DNA from: Betaproteobacteria bacterium
GTDB taxonomy: Bacteria > Pseudomonadota > Gammaproteobacteria > Burkholderiales > Thiobacteraceae
Direction: 5' to 3'
Assembly (NCBI GenBank): GCA_024641855.1
Contig: JAHECG010000010.1
Coordinates: forward strand, 1 to 58,917
Length of the DNA: 58,917 nt
Below are positions 51,401-58,804 of the stretch, in pieces. The translations under genes and the position numbers were made by a program. Under the pieces are notes generated by a model. It was not told the origin of the DNA. It searched no databases and saw nothing but the letters and a program-made list of their open reading frames with translations. Each line of letters starts with the position of its first letter. Position 1 is the stretch's first letter.

Positions 51401-53274
51401 GTGATAAATCGAGATAGCGCGTCGTTGATGGTTTGAATCTGATGGCGCTGAAGATTCAGGGCATTCAGATTTTCCTTTTCTTTGGAGATATCGCGGATCA
51501 GGCCGATAAAGGTATTACCTTCGTCATCCATCATTTCGCTCACCGAGAGCTCAATGGGGAATAGGTAACCGTTTTTGTGTCGGCCTTGTAGTTCCCGGCG
51601 ATTGCCGATGATGTGGGCCGCACGAGTTTGCGCATATTGTTGCAAATAGCCGTCGTGCGCCGAGGCGTGGTGTTCTGGCATCAGCATGCGGACATTCTGT
51701 CCGATGAGTTCATCTTCCTCGTAACCGAATAAGTTCGATACGGCATGATTGGTGGTTAAGATGGTGCCGCGATTGTCGATATGCACGACCCCGGCAAGCA
51801 TGGTTTTCTGAATGGCGCGGCTCCGCGCTTCGCTCATGCTCAATTCGCGTGTGCGTTGTCGAACACCTGCTTCAAGAAGTTGCTGCGCTTCGAGGCGCAT
51901 GCTGGCATCGGTAATCATGGCGGCAACGATGGGTATATTGTCGATTTGCATGGTCGAGCAATTAACGTCGGCAATAAACAGCGTGCCGTTAGCGCGCAGA
52001 AACGTTATCTCTTTAATCGAGTTGGTTACGGTGTGTGCATCCGCAAGGGGGGGCGTATGGAGATCGGCAGCATGTTGCGCCGGTCGCAGGTCGGCTTCGG
52101 TTAATTTGAGAATTTCCGCTGAAGTGTAGCCGAGCATTTTGCACAGCGCGGGATTAGCATCTTGTACTGAACCGCTTTCAGCATTCAAAATCAAAACGCC
52201 TTCGGTGGCATTTTCGAACAGTGTCGAAAAACGGGATTCGGCCCTGCGTAATGCTTGGGTACGAACGGCGACTTCCTCTGAGATTTGTTGCTGTCGTTGA
52301 CGGTTTTGCCAAGCGATAAAACTAAAGGCGCTGGACAGGAGTAATCCCATGGCCAAAGCACCCCAGGAGGCCTGATGCGTGCGGCTGTTGTGCAACGAAG
52401 GTCCGGCGACAAAATCGAGTTGCCATTGACGATTTCCAGCCTGGATTGTGCGGCTGAGCATAGGCATCTTGCTGTTCTGGTGAAATCCAGAATCCGTATG
52501 CAATAGCGTGCCGTTTCTATCGTGAATTTCCAGCAACGTGTCTTCAGTAGTTCCGGCTGTTGCGTATTTGGAAAGACTTTCGCCGCTGAGGGCGGCAAAA
52601 GAAAATCCGAGTAGACGTTCTCGTCGCAATAAAATACTGTCCGGGGTTACGCCGCCAGCATAGACGGGTGCAACCACGACGATGCCGACCCCGCCCAGCG
52701 CAAGGGGTATCGGTTCGGTAATGGTGGTTCGACCGGTATCGCGCGCTGTTTCCAGCGCGTCGTTGCGTCTGCGTTCAGCACTTAAATCCCAGCCGAGCAT
52801 GGATTTTTGCGCAGTGTAGGGCTCGATCAGACGTAATGGAAAGTATTCTGTTTTTTTGCGTGCAGATGCATTGTTTGTGGGGTCGAGTATGTCGTATCCA
52901 TCTAGGCCGTCGGCGATGGCATCCAGTACAAAATCATTGCGTGCTCGGTCTTGTACTCGCGGCACCCAAGCAAATAGTGTGACCAGCGGGTTGTCGGTTA
53001 GCTCTGCGCGGGAAAAAGCAGAAAACTTCTCGGCATGAATGCCGCTGGCTTGAATAAAGTGGGCAAGTGCACCGACATCCCCCGTGACCTGATGCAATAC
53101 CTTATCCAATAGTTGGGTACGTGCATCCGTCGAAGCGACAAGCTCTTGTTGTATTTTTTCCGTTTCCCATGTGCGCATCCCAATGACCAGCACTGTGGTA
53201 AGCGCTAGACAGAAAATGAGCACAGTTACATAGAAGGGCGGTAAGTATCGCGATGGCGTTTTGATAGAAGTCAT
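48433..53274 (-). CDS. Hybrid sensor histidine kinase (CHASE, PAS, GAF, HK, two REC, Hpt)
   Basis: A 1613-residue membrane sensor with the whole phosphorelay. TM1 at about 14-34, an extracytoplasmic CHASE domain (about 60-295), TM2 at about 303-322, PAS1 (345-465), PAS2 (485-600), GAF-like domains (620-780 and 805-950), HisKA with His981, HATPase (about 1080-1200) with N box LVNLIGNAIKFT and G boxes, REC1 with Asp1266, REC2 with Asp1402 and Hpt with His1557. PAS2 holds a FixL-like block with His540 in the position of the heme ligand. The Hpt probably passes phosphate to one of the separate regulators at 47211 or 53330. The latter lies directly upstream on the same strand. Confidence 0.94.
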   Translation of the reverse strand: MTSIKTPSRYLPPFYVTVLIFCLALTTVLVIGMRTWETEKIQQELVASTDARTQLLDKVLHQVTGDVGALAHFIQASGIHAEKFSAFSRAELTDNPLVTLFAWVPRVQDRARNDFVLDAIADGLDGYDILDPTNNASARKKTEYFPLRLIEPYTAQKSMLGWDLSAERRRNDALETARDTGRTTITEPIPLALGGVGIVVVAPVYAGGVTPDSILLRRERLLGFSFAALSGESLSKYATAGTTEDTLLEIHDRNGTLLHTDSGFHQNSKMPMLSRTIQAGNRQWQLDFVAGPSLHNSRTHQASWGALAMGLLLSSAFSFIAWQNRQRQQQISEEVAVRTQALRRAESRFSTLFENATEGVLILNAESGSVQDANPALCKMLGYTSAEILKLTEADLRPAQHAADLHTPPLADAHTVTNSIKEITFLRANGTLFIADVNCSTMQIDNIPIVAAMITDASMRLEAQQLLEAGVRQRTRELSMSEARSRAIQKTMLAGVVHIDNRGTILTTNHAVSNLFGYEEDELIGQNVRMLMPEHHASAHDGYLQQYAQTRAAHIIGNRRELQGRHKNGYLFPIELSVSEMMDDEGNTFIGLIRDISKEKENLNALNLQRHQIQTINDALSRFITSEDSNAFFESMLPNILELTGSQFGFIGEILHDENSNPYLKIFSLTNIAWDDVSQKRYAENKQQGIEFRNLDTLFGHVIRTCEIVISNDPANDTRSGGTPDGHPPLHSFLGIPVILGKQFIGMVGLANRPNGYDKSVVDLLTPVLATCAQLIDAVSKERERKHILAMLKQQKTQLAKQASEEHILAELLRLALMALPLDEFIDITLRVLITKISWLQSVAKGAILLTEHTHGNTMRLISEYGLKETPPLLVPASNDPNTLEDVAANPARPLVPDVNDLTNSYRIPLLMHDVVLGEIVLYLDPDHHKSSQELNFLEQVAEIVAMGVNRRQLNQALMESKIQAEAADVAKSHFLANMSHEIRTPINALLGFAYLCLNTKLDPQQTDYVSKMRMSAESLLGIINDILDFSKIEAGKLVMEITPFNLDDVLGTVNALFSAKSREKNIEFVVTARPDAPHWLLGDPTRLNQILVNLIGNAIKFTQQGEISLIVEPLNVSDASAVLRFIVRDTGLGMTPEQQATLFTPFTQADSSTTRKFGGTGLGLVICRQLVERMGGDISIDSQLGSGSTFSFTARFGIAQQDSPELSQPAKDRKQALIVDDNENMRELLTRILNTFGYVTQAVHSGEAALKRLKENNQFDIILTDWHLVEMDGVALARRIRECGMATPIILITGKNMNEAQTQSQAGDIQAFLSKPISRSTLYDTLANLLGASRPPIKTIPKDTVPILDGKLILLVDDNDFNRQVASELIALTGARIDMAEDGLQAVQAVAIKSYDLVLMDLQMPVMDGYAATRVIRDTQPNLPIIALTAHAMIEERQRVLDVGMNDILTKPILPEALYAGLLHWLTKNASTQTNIAPPHLAHAEVQTAEASQEEESTTSSEITLDIAAGMISANGNQTFYARMLKMFQDSPSTNIALLKTLIADGDITTATRQVHSLKGIAGSIGAKPLQKAAASLETALKHESGETESLVSAAERQLIETLNAIAQQEIH

Positions 53275-53329
53275 CGATTGATCCCATATTGCCTAGAGAA
53301 GCGTAGGTCACTCATCGCCATCATCGTTT

Positions 53330-54238
53330 TCAGATGGTTTCATCCACTGCAACAGTAACGGTGACTTCGTTGCCGCAGCCACGGTATTCTATACTGGTAA
53401 AGGAAATTTTTCGTGCAAGCGCGATACCGCGTCCGTGGCTATCGAAAGCGCGTTCGGGGTCGATGTCGAGAAAATTGGACCAATCGAAGCCAGTGCCTTG
53501 GTCACGAATGCTAAAGCGCAAGTGATCGGATTCGCGTTGAAATTCCAGTTCTGCCCAGCGGCTTCCCAGTATGGGATCTAGGAGCCTACGGTCGAGCTCT
53601 TCCTCGAGTCGCCAATCCGCCATAAGGCGACTTTTGTCCCCATAGCCGATAGCTAAGTTGCCGTGCTCAATCGCATTAACCATTAATTCGGATAGCCCCA
53701 TGGCAACGGCTTCGGCATTAGGGCTGGTATTTGCCAGTACGCGTGCTAATTGGCGCGCTTCTTGTGGTGTGCGAAAGCGAAAATTGGCGGTGTGAACCAA
53801 GGCCAGCATGCCTTGCATTTCTGTATTCAGTCGAACGAGATCGTACTGTTTGAAATTGTCGGCCAGTGCTGCGGCGACGAGCTGACTGAGCATGTCGCTT
53901 CGAAAAGGTTTCGCTAAGTAATACCATGCGCCGGCCGCCAGTCCTTCTGCAACTTCTTCCGCCGAATCGGCCGCAGTTTGCATAATAACGGGAAGGTTTT
54001 TAAATTGGGGCGACGCCTTTATTTTTTGCAATGTTTCCATGCCATCCATGATGGGCATGAAGCGATCTAGGATGACCGCATCGAAGCGCTCTGGATTTTC
54101 AATCAGTGCTGCCCAGGCTTCGGCACCATCGGCCGTTTTGTGAAACGTATAGCCGCAGCCATCCAATGCGTTGGTAACGATCTCATGATAAAACGGCTCA
54201 TCATCCACAAGCAGGATGCAAGGGGTATCTCGGCTCAT
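53330..54238 (-). CDS. Response regulator with RsbW-like ATPase domain
   Basis: A 302-residue two-domain protein. Residues 1-125 form a receiver with phosphoacceptor Asp58 in VILDRFMP. Residues 150-300 form an anti-sigma-type HATPase with SELMVNAIEHGNLAIGYG (N box), RDQGTGFDW (G1) and SHGRGIALARK (G2). Such ATPases (RsbW/SpoIIAB) phosphorylate STAS partners or hold sigma factors, so the receiver may gate this. No STAS protein or sigma factor is encoded nearby. It is 55 bases upstream of the hybrid kinase, in the same direction. Confidence 0.92.
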   Translation of the reverse strand: MSRDTPCILLVDDEPFYHEIVTNALDGCGYTFHKTADGAEAWAALIENPERFDAVILDRFMPIMDGMETLQKIKASPQFKNLPVIMQTAADSAEEVAEGLAAGAWYYLAKPFRSDMLSQLVAAALADNFKQYDLVRLNTEMQGMLALVHTANFRFRTPQEARQLARVLANTSPNAEAVAMGLSELMVNAIEHGNLAIGYGDKSRLMADWRLEEELDRRLLDPILGSRWAELEFQRESDHLRFSIRDQGTGFDWSNFLDIDPERAFDSHGRGIALARKISFTSIEYRGCGNEVTVTVAVDETI

Positions 54239-54661
54239 TATTTGTTCTAACTCCCTGTTTATGGGTGCGGCATATTTTTTTGACCAAACTTCGGGGGCAA
54301 CCTTAATATTTAGCGGCTAAGCGTATTGTTTCTTTATAGATTATGCGCAAATCGACGCGATATTGACGGTGGCGTAGGGGTGTAAGTCCATTTTCATTAG
54401 GAATATATTTTTATGGTATTGTATTTATTGATAATTAATGGATAGCCCTGTTATATATATGGTTTTTTAAAGCTTATATCGAGGTGTGGTTGGGTGCTGG
54501 GCAAGGTTTTCCTTAAGGGTGGGGGATAGATTGGTACAGGTCGGCTTGCGACAAGCGGACTAGGCGTCTAAAATGCTGCGCTACATCGCGTTAAGCTGCA
54601 TAAAAAATCAACAGCGCGATCGGTCCGGTTTTTAAACCATCAAAATAGGTGAGTGAGGAAA
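54239..54661. other. Long AT-rich intergenic region
   Basis: This 423-base stretch lies between the divergent RsbW-like regulator and the cytochrome gene, so it holds both promoters. It is AT-rich around 54400-54470 and contains a TTGATAATTAATGG that resembles only half of an FNR site. A short GGTTTTTAAACC-like repeat lies near 54627. I see no gene, tRNA or riboswitch in it. Confidence 0.5.
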
Positions 54662-54979
54662 ATGAAGAAATACGCTATAGCCAGTCTGGTTTTGCTAGCT
54701 GCTGCAAGCGGCGCTGCTTTTGGCGCGGGCGATGCTGCTGCCGGCAAGAATAAAACATCCATGTGCGCCGGTTGCCACGGCATTCCCGGTTATCGCACCG
54801 TCTATCCTGAGACCTATCAAGTGCCGAAATTGGGCGGTCAACATGCCGACTATATCGTGGCGGCGTTGAAGGCCTATAAATCGGGCGAACGCAAATTCCC
54901 GACGATGCAGGCGATTGCCGGCAGTTTGTCTGATCAGGATATGGCTGACCTCGCAGCCTATTATGCCGAAGCTAAATAA
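54662..54979 (+). CDS. Cytochrome c (small monoheme, class I)
   Basis: A 105-residue exported cytochrome c with signal peptide ending near Gly-Ala-Ala-Phe-Gly-Ala. The heme site is Cys35, Cys38 and His39 in CAGCHG; Met near residue 81 (KFPTMQAIA) is the likely sixth ligand. It resembles one half of the cytochrome c4/c553 type. A GAGGAA lies ahead of the ATG. The second cytochrome gene follows 13 bases later, so both are co-transcribed and may serve as partner electron carriers. Confidence 0.93.
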   Translation: MKKYAIASLVLLAAASGAAFGAGDAAAGKNKTSMCAGCHGIPGYRTVYPETYQVPKLGGQHADYIVAALKAYKSGERKFPTMQAIAGSLSDQDMADLAAYYAEAK

Positions 54980-54992
54980 CAAGGTGATGACG

Positions 54993-55325
54993 ATGAATAA
55001 ATACTCAATGATGGCGGCCATGACCTTGAGCCTGGCACTGACGACTTCTGCATGGGCGGGGCACGGCAATGCCGATGCGGCCAAAGAAAAAGCAACCACG
55101 GTTTGCGCTGCTTGCCATGGTCCCGATGGCAATAGCCCGACACCAGCTTTTCCTAAGCTGGCTGGCCAGAGTGAAGATTATTTGAAAGCCATGCTGAAGC
55201 ATTACCGCAGCAAGCAACGCAGCAATGCGATCATGACCCCTCAAGCTGAAAAGCTGACGGATCAAGAGATTGCTGATCTGGCTGCGTATTTTGCGCAACA
55301 AAAGGGCTTGGAACTGAAGCGTTAA
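54993..55325 (+). CDS. Cytochrome c (small monoheme, paired copy)
   Basis: A 110-residue cytochrome c with signal peptide ending Ser-Ala-Trp-Ala. The heme motif is Cys38, Cys41 and His42 in CAACHG, with Met near 80 (NAIMTPQAEKL) as candidate axial ligand. It is related to the previous protein, so the pair may be a split version of diheme cytochrome c4. The AAGG eight bases before ATG 54993 supports this start; ATG 54987 is also in frame. A strong terminator follows. Confidence 0.93.
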   Translation: MNKYSMMAAMTLSLALTTSAWAGHGNADAAKEKATTVCAACHGPDGNSPTPAFPKLAGQSEDYLKAMLKHYRSKQRSNAIMTPQAEKLTDQEIADLAAYFAQQKGLELKR

Positions 55326-55343
55326 GTTTCACGCGTGCCCAAT

Positions 55344-55377
55344 AAAAAACCCGAAGCACTACGCTTCGGGTTTTTTT
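55344..55377. terminator. Bidirectional intrinsic terminator after the cytochrome pair
   Basis: CCCGAAGC at 55350-55357 pairs with GCTTCGGG at 55363-55370 with loop ACTAC, followed by TTTTTTT and preceded by AAAAAA. It ends the cytochrome operon on the plus strand and the DUF1841 operon on the minus strand. Confidence 0.95.
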
Positions 55378-55390
55378 ATGTGCGCAAGCT

Positions 55391-55825
55391 TTAAGTCGGT
55401 CTGATTTTGTGATCCAGGCACTCGAAATAAATACCGGCATCGGGTGCCGTTTGCTGGCGCTGGGCTTGCCAAATCATTTCCGCCAAGCATTCTATCAGCG
55501 CATGTTGCGCCGTGTGCGGTTCGCCGGTTTGGGTCAATAAAGCGGCGTAGCGCTGCTTAATGCCTGGTGGTTGGTCGATGGAATGTTGCTCGTTGATGGC
55601 CAGATGCAAGCTTAGGTGCAGGAAGGGATTGGTGGCGCCGAGTTCGGGTGGGTAATCGGCCACCAGGTATTGTTCGGGCTTGGACAATAGCGCATGGTAT
55701 TCCGGATGTTGCAAGATCACTTCCAGCACCATGGCTTCGATGCCGGTGACGGGTTCTTGAATTTGATATTTGCGCCAAGTTTCAAAAAATAATTGGCGCG
55801 CATCTTCGCGGCTGGGATTAAACAT
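55391..55825 (-). CDS. DUF1841 family protein
   Basis: A 144-residue cytoplasmic protein with the DUF1841 pattern: MFNPSREDARQLFFETWRKY at the start, ILQHPEYHALL and LHLSLHLAINEQHSIDQPPGIK centrally and HALIECLAEMIWQAQR near the end. Function is unknown; the family often lies near endonuclease III in betaproteobacteria. Its ATG overlaps the FIST stop by eight bases, so translation is probably coupled. Confidence 0.93.
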   Translation of the reverse strand: MFNPSREDARQLFFETWRKYQIQEPVTGIEAMVLEVILQHPEYHALLSKPEQYLVADYPPELGATNPFLHLSLHLAINEQHSIDQPPGIKQRYAALLTQTGEPHTAQHALIECLAEMIWQAQRQQTAPDAGIYFECLDHKIRPT

Positions 55826-56909
55826 GTTTGTTGAACAGCCCGAGTACGGCGGAGTATTGGAAGATTTCGTTTTCGTGATTCAAGGGACCGATTTCGCCAT
55901 TGCCGTAAAAACCGATGAGCGGCATGCCCGGATAACGGCCGGTCACTATATCCAGGTCGCGGTCGATGCCGCCATAAAAATAGGGGCCACGTCCCATGCA
56001 GGGGAAGAACAGTCCGAAATCAGGCGGCGTGGTTTGCGCTTGATCCATGCGATCTAGTGTCTTACGCATATCGCGCTCGGCTGCCAACGGTTGGCGCAAC
56101 GCCCAAAACAATCGCTCGCCCGGCATGAAGCGCGACGATAGTGTGACCGAGCGATCGTCGGCATTGGTGGATATGATCGGCGATAGGCGGTAGCGGCCTT
56201 CGGTGATGGCCTGTTCGGGATCGCCAAAGGTGATGCCCGCCAGTAATAAGTGCAAAGGCAAGTGCTCTTGATCGCGCACCTCCATCGGCAATTCGCGCGC
56301 TAGGAGATTGAGTGCGGGTTGTGCGTTGAGTGTGACGACGTCGTAACCACTGACCTGCGTAATTTCGAGTGGTTCGGATAAGGCGCGAATGCCTTGGGAT
56401 ACGCCGATCTGTCCGTGTGCACCATGGATCAGGGTTTCACAGCGCCCCAGCGATGATACTTTTGCGCCGCACCAGACTTTAAACGGGCCTTGACCGGTTG
56501 CATCGCCGGATATGCCGCCGAAGCGCTGGCCGGGTGCTTTAATCCAGGCGCTATTCATGGCGTTGGGTGCGGCGAGCGAGAAGATCAATGTTTCGGGATC
56601 GACTGCATGTGCAGGGGCAAGCGCAACATCGCCACCGAACACCATGGCGGCAGCGGCGGGCACGTCCAATACCCAATCTTCTTCGGTAAAAATACCCGCA
56701 GCAGAACAGCCAATGACTTGCATGCAGTTCGAGGCTTTTGAAGCGGCGAGCAAAGCCGGTTGTGGGTCGCGTGCAAATTCTGGTGTCAGGAATAGCAAGA
56801 CGCTGTTGGCGTGAGTTAACTGCGCGCGTGCCATCGCACTGGAGACCGCTTGATGCGCTAGATCTTCGTGGGCATTGAGGCCGCGCGCTAAAGAGGTTGC
56901 AATCGACAT
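55818..56909 (-). CDS. FIST-domain signal transduction protein
   Basis: A 363-residue protein with FIST_N (about 20-210) and FIST_C (about 215-340). The block SVLLFLTPEFARDPQPAL, a CMQVIGCSAAGIF segment and later LLLAGITFGDP and GLFFPCMGRGPYFYGG are typical. FIST domains are thought to bind small ligands such as amino acids and act with signalling proteins, but this copy has no fused sensor or effector. The frame opens 46 codons earlier inside nth; ATG 56909 gives a proper start 43 bases after the nth stop. Confidence 0.9.
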   Translation of the reverse strand: MSIATSLARGLNAHEDLAHQAVSSAMARAQLTHANSVLLFLTPEFARDPQPALLAASKASNCMQVIGCSAAGIFTEEDWVLDVPAAAAMVFGGDVALAPAHAVDPETLIFSLAAPNAMNSAWIKAPGQRFGGISGDATGQGPFKVWCGAKVSSLGRCETLIHGAHGQIGVSQGIRALSEPLEITQVSGYDVVTLNAQPALNLLARELPMEVRDQEHLPLHLLLAGITFGDPEQAITEGRYRLSPIISTNADDRSVTLSSRFMPGERLFWALRQPLAAERDMRKTLDRMDQAQTTPPDFGLFFPCMGRGPYFYGGIDRDLDIVTGRYPGMPLIGFYGNGEIGPLNHENEIFQYSAVLGLFNKHV

Positions 56910-56952
56910 CGTTAGAAACGATCCAGGTAAGGTGAAGATAAGCGGTGCTTTA

Positions 56953-57591
56953 TCAATTCGATACGGTTTTGCGCTTGTACTCGCATAAGTCGCGCAACAT
57001 ACATTCTGGGCAGTTTGGCTTGCGCGCTTTGCAGACATAGCGTCCATGCAAGATTAGCCAATGATGTGCGTCCTTGAGAAATTCTTGAGGCGTGAATTTT
57101 AGCAGCTTCCGCTCAACTTCCTGCACGGTTTTACCGGGCGCGAGTCCGATGCGGTTGGCAATGCGAAAGATGTGCGTATCGACCGCAATGGTTGGTTCGC
57201 CAAAGGCGGTATTGAGAATCACGTTTGCGGTTTTTCGGCCCACGCCCGGCAGGCTTTCCAGCGCTTCACGCGTGCGCGGCACTTCGCCGCCATATTGTGC
57301 CACCAAGATTTCACAGGCAGCGATGATGTGTTTGGCTTTGCTGTGATACAAGCCGATGGTTTGAATGTAGCGCTCCAAGCCTTCAATACCCAGCTGATAA
57401 ATTGCGGCAGGCGTATTGGCTTTGGGAAACAGCTTGCGGGTGGCGAGATTGACGCCTTTATCCGTGGCTTGCGCTGAAAGAATTACGGCGATCAATAATT
57501 CAAACGGCGTTTTGTATACGAGTTCTGTGGTGGGGTGCGGATTTAACTCGCGCAGGCGCGAGAATATTTCATGGCGTTTGGCGGGGTTCAT
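56953..57591 (-). CDS. nth: Endonuclease III
   Basis: A 212-residue DNA glycosylase/AP lyase. The helix-hairpin-helix is LPGVGRKTANVI with catalytic Lys120, the catalytic Asp138 is in AVDTHIFRIANR and the 4Fe-4S ligands are Cys187, Cys194, Cys197 and Cys203 with C-x6-C-x2-C-x5-C spacing. It removes oxidised pyrimidines. It heads the nth-FIST-DUF1841 operon on the minus strand; the 302 bases upstream hold its promoter. Confidence 0.97.
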   Translation of the reverse strand: MNPAKRHEIFSRLRELNPHPTTELVYKTPFELLIAVILSAQATDKGVNLATRKLFPKANTPAAIYQLGIEGLERYIQTIGLYHSKAKHIIAACEILVAQYGGEVPRTREALESLPGVGRKTANVILNTAFGEPTIAVDTHIFRIANRIGLAPGKTVQEVERKLLKFTPQEFLKDAHHWLILHGRYVCKARKPNCPECMLRDLCEYKRKTVSN

Positions 57592-57893
57592 GGTGCAGGA
57601 AATTGAAATAGAAATAACTTAAAGGATAACTCAAATTCAAATATTGAATGCAGTAATGAGCACTTGAATTCTGTTATTTCCGTGCCGCGCACGCCATGGT
57701 GTCGGGTATTCGGTGGCATTGGTCCAGACCGGTAGTGAATGCCAACGCAGCCAATTTTTGTTCCAGCAAGGCTCACGATAAGGGACAGGGCATAGATGGC
57801 AAAGACATATCAAAATACTTTACTGGCTTAAGCCCGCCTTAAGATTGCGCGGATATTGTGTACGCATGAGCAATCCATAAACAGGAGTCAGTC
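57592..57893. other. Divergent promoter region of nth and the SHP operon
   Basis: About 300 bases without a believable gene. The right end carries the CTTAAG direct repeat and the SHP promoter. The left part is AT-rich and includes TTCAAATATTGAA near 57637-57649, a palindrome of 13 bases. A short 62-codon minus-strand frame here looks non-coding. Confidence 0.5.
57827..57843 (+). promoter_or_regulatory. PmrA/QseB-like direct repeat before the SHP operon
   Basis: CTTAAG at 57827-57832 and CTTAAG at 57838-57843 are separated by five bases, the spacing of PmrA/QseB-type OmpR-family response regulator boxes. The site lies 50 bases ahead of the ATG, with a TATTGT-like -10 about 10 bases downstream. 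No such regulator is in the window. Confidence 0.6.
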
Positions 57894-58313
57894 ATGCGTA
57901 CCCTTCGAATATTTCAAACCAGCGCCTTTATTTTAGGAGCATCTCTTACTGCCTTTGCTGCGGCGGAAACCCCCGCTGATTTTCTGCAACAGTTCGAGAT
58001 GGCCGCCCGACAGGAATCTGCATCGAAGCAGGGTTTCTCTGCGCAACGTGGCGAAACATTCTTTCGCACTACGCATGGCCGCGAGTGGAGTTGTTCCTCT
58101 TGTCATACCCAAAACCCCAGTGCTGACGGCAAACATGCCAAGACCGAGAAGCGTATTGCGCCACTGGCCCCCGCAGCGAACGCCGAGCGCTTTACGAACC
58201 CAAGCAAAGTCGAAAAGTGGTTTAAACGTAATTGTAATGATGTGCTCGGCCGAGCCTGCAGCGCCCAAGAGAAGGGCGATGTGTTGACGTATTTAATATC
58301 CCTGAAGAAATAG
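57894..58313 (+). CDS. SHP-type cytochrome c (DUF1924)
   Basis: A 139-residue exported heme protein with signal peptide ending Phe-Ala-Ala-Ala. The heme-binding site is Cys67, Cys70 and His71 in SCSSCHTQN. A C-terminal segment with Lys-Arg-Asn-Cys-Asn-Asp (near 110) and a further Cys near 120 fits the disulfide and Asn-ligand region of Rhodobacter sphaeroides heme protein SHP. SHP binds oxygen or other small ligands and couples to the diheme DHC and cytochrome b561 encoded next. AGGAGTCAGTC precedes the ATG. Confidence 0.92.
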   Translation: MRTLRIFQTSAFILGASLTAFAAAETPADFLQQFEMAARQESASKQGFSAQRGETFFRTTHGREWSCSSCHTQNPSADGKHAKTEKRIAPLAPAANAERFTNPSKVEKWFKRNCNDVLGRACSAQEKGDVLTYLISLKK

Positions 58314-58322
58314 GAGATCGCA

Positions 58323-58790
58323 ATGAATAGCATAAAACGATTCGTCATCTTGACCTTGACCACCACTCTGGGTGTGGCCAGCTTAAATGCGATGGCCGAC
58401 AAACGGATTGCGGCTGCAAGTAATCAAACATGGAAAGCAGAGTGTGGCAGCTGCCATGTCGCATATCCGCCCTCTTTGTTACCCGCGGATTCGTGGCACG
58501 TGTTGATGTCAGGGCTGGATAAACATTTTGGTGTGGATGCCAGTGTGGACGCCAAAACAGCCGCCGAGATCGACAGCTTTTTACAGCGCAATGCGGGTAG
58601 AAATCGCGGGACGTCAGCCAAACCAATCTTGCGCATCACTGAGACTGCCTGGTTTCGGCACGAGCATGATGAGGTTGGCGCATCCGTATGGAAGAACCCG
58701 AAAGTAAAGACCGCTTCAAATTGTGCGGCATGCCATACCGGCGCCGAGCAGGGAAATTATAGTGAACGTGGCATACGCTTGCCGCGATAA
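58323..58790 (+). CDS. Diheme cytochrome c (DHC type)
   Basis: A 155-residue exported diheme cytochrome. The signal peptide ends near Asn-Ala-Met-Ala. Heme sites are Cys41, Cys44, His45 (CGSCH) and Cys134, Cys137, His138 (CAACH). The motif WHVLMSGLDKHFG and the C-terminal heme near the end are family features. It transfers electrons between the membrane cytochrome b561 and SHP. It starts nine bases after the SHP stop. Confidence 0.93.
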   Translation: MNSIKRFVILTLTTTLGVASLNAMADKRIAAASNQTWKAECGSCHVAYPPSLLPADSWHVLMSGLDKHFGVDASVDAKTAAEIDSFLQRNAGRNRGTSAKPILRITETAWFRHEHDEVGASVWKNPKVKTASNCAACHTGAEQGNYSERGIRLPR

Positions 58791-58804
58791 ACAGGAGAAT
58801 GATC

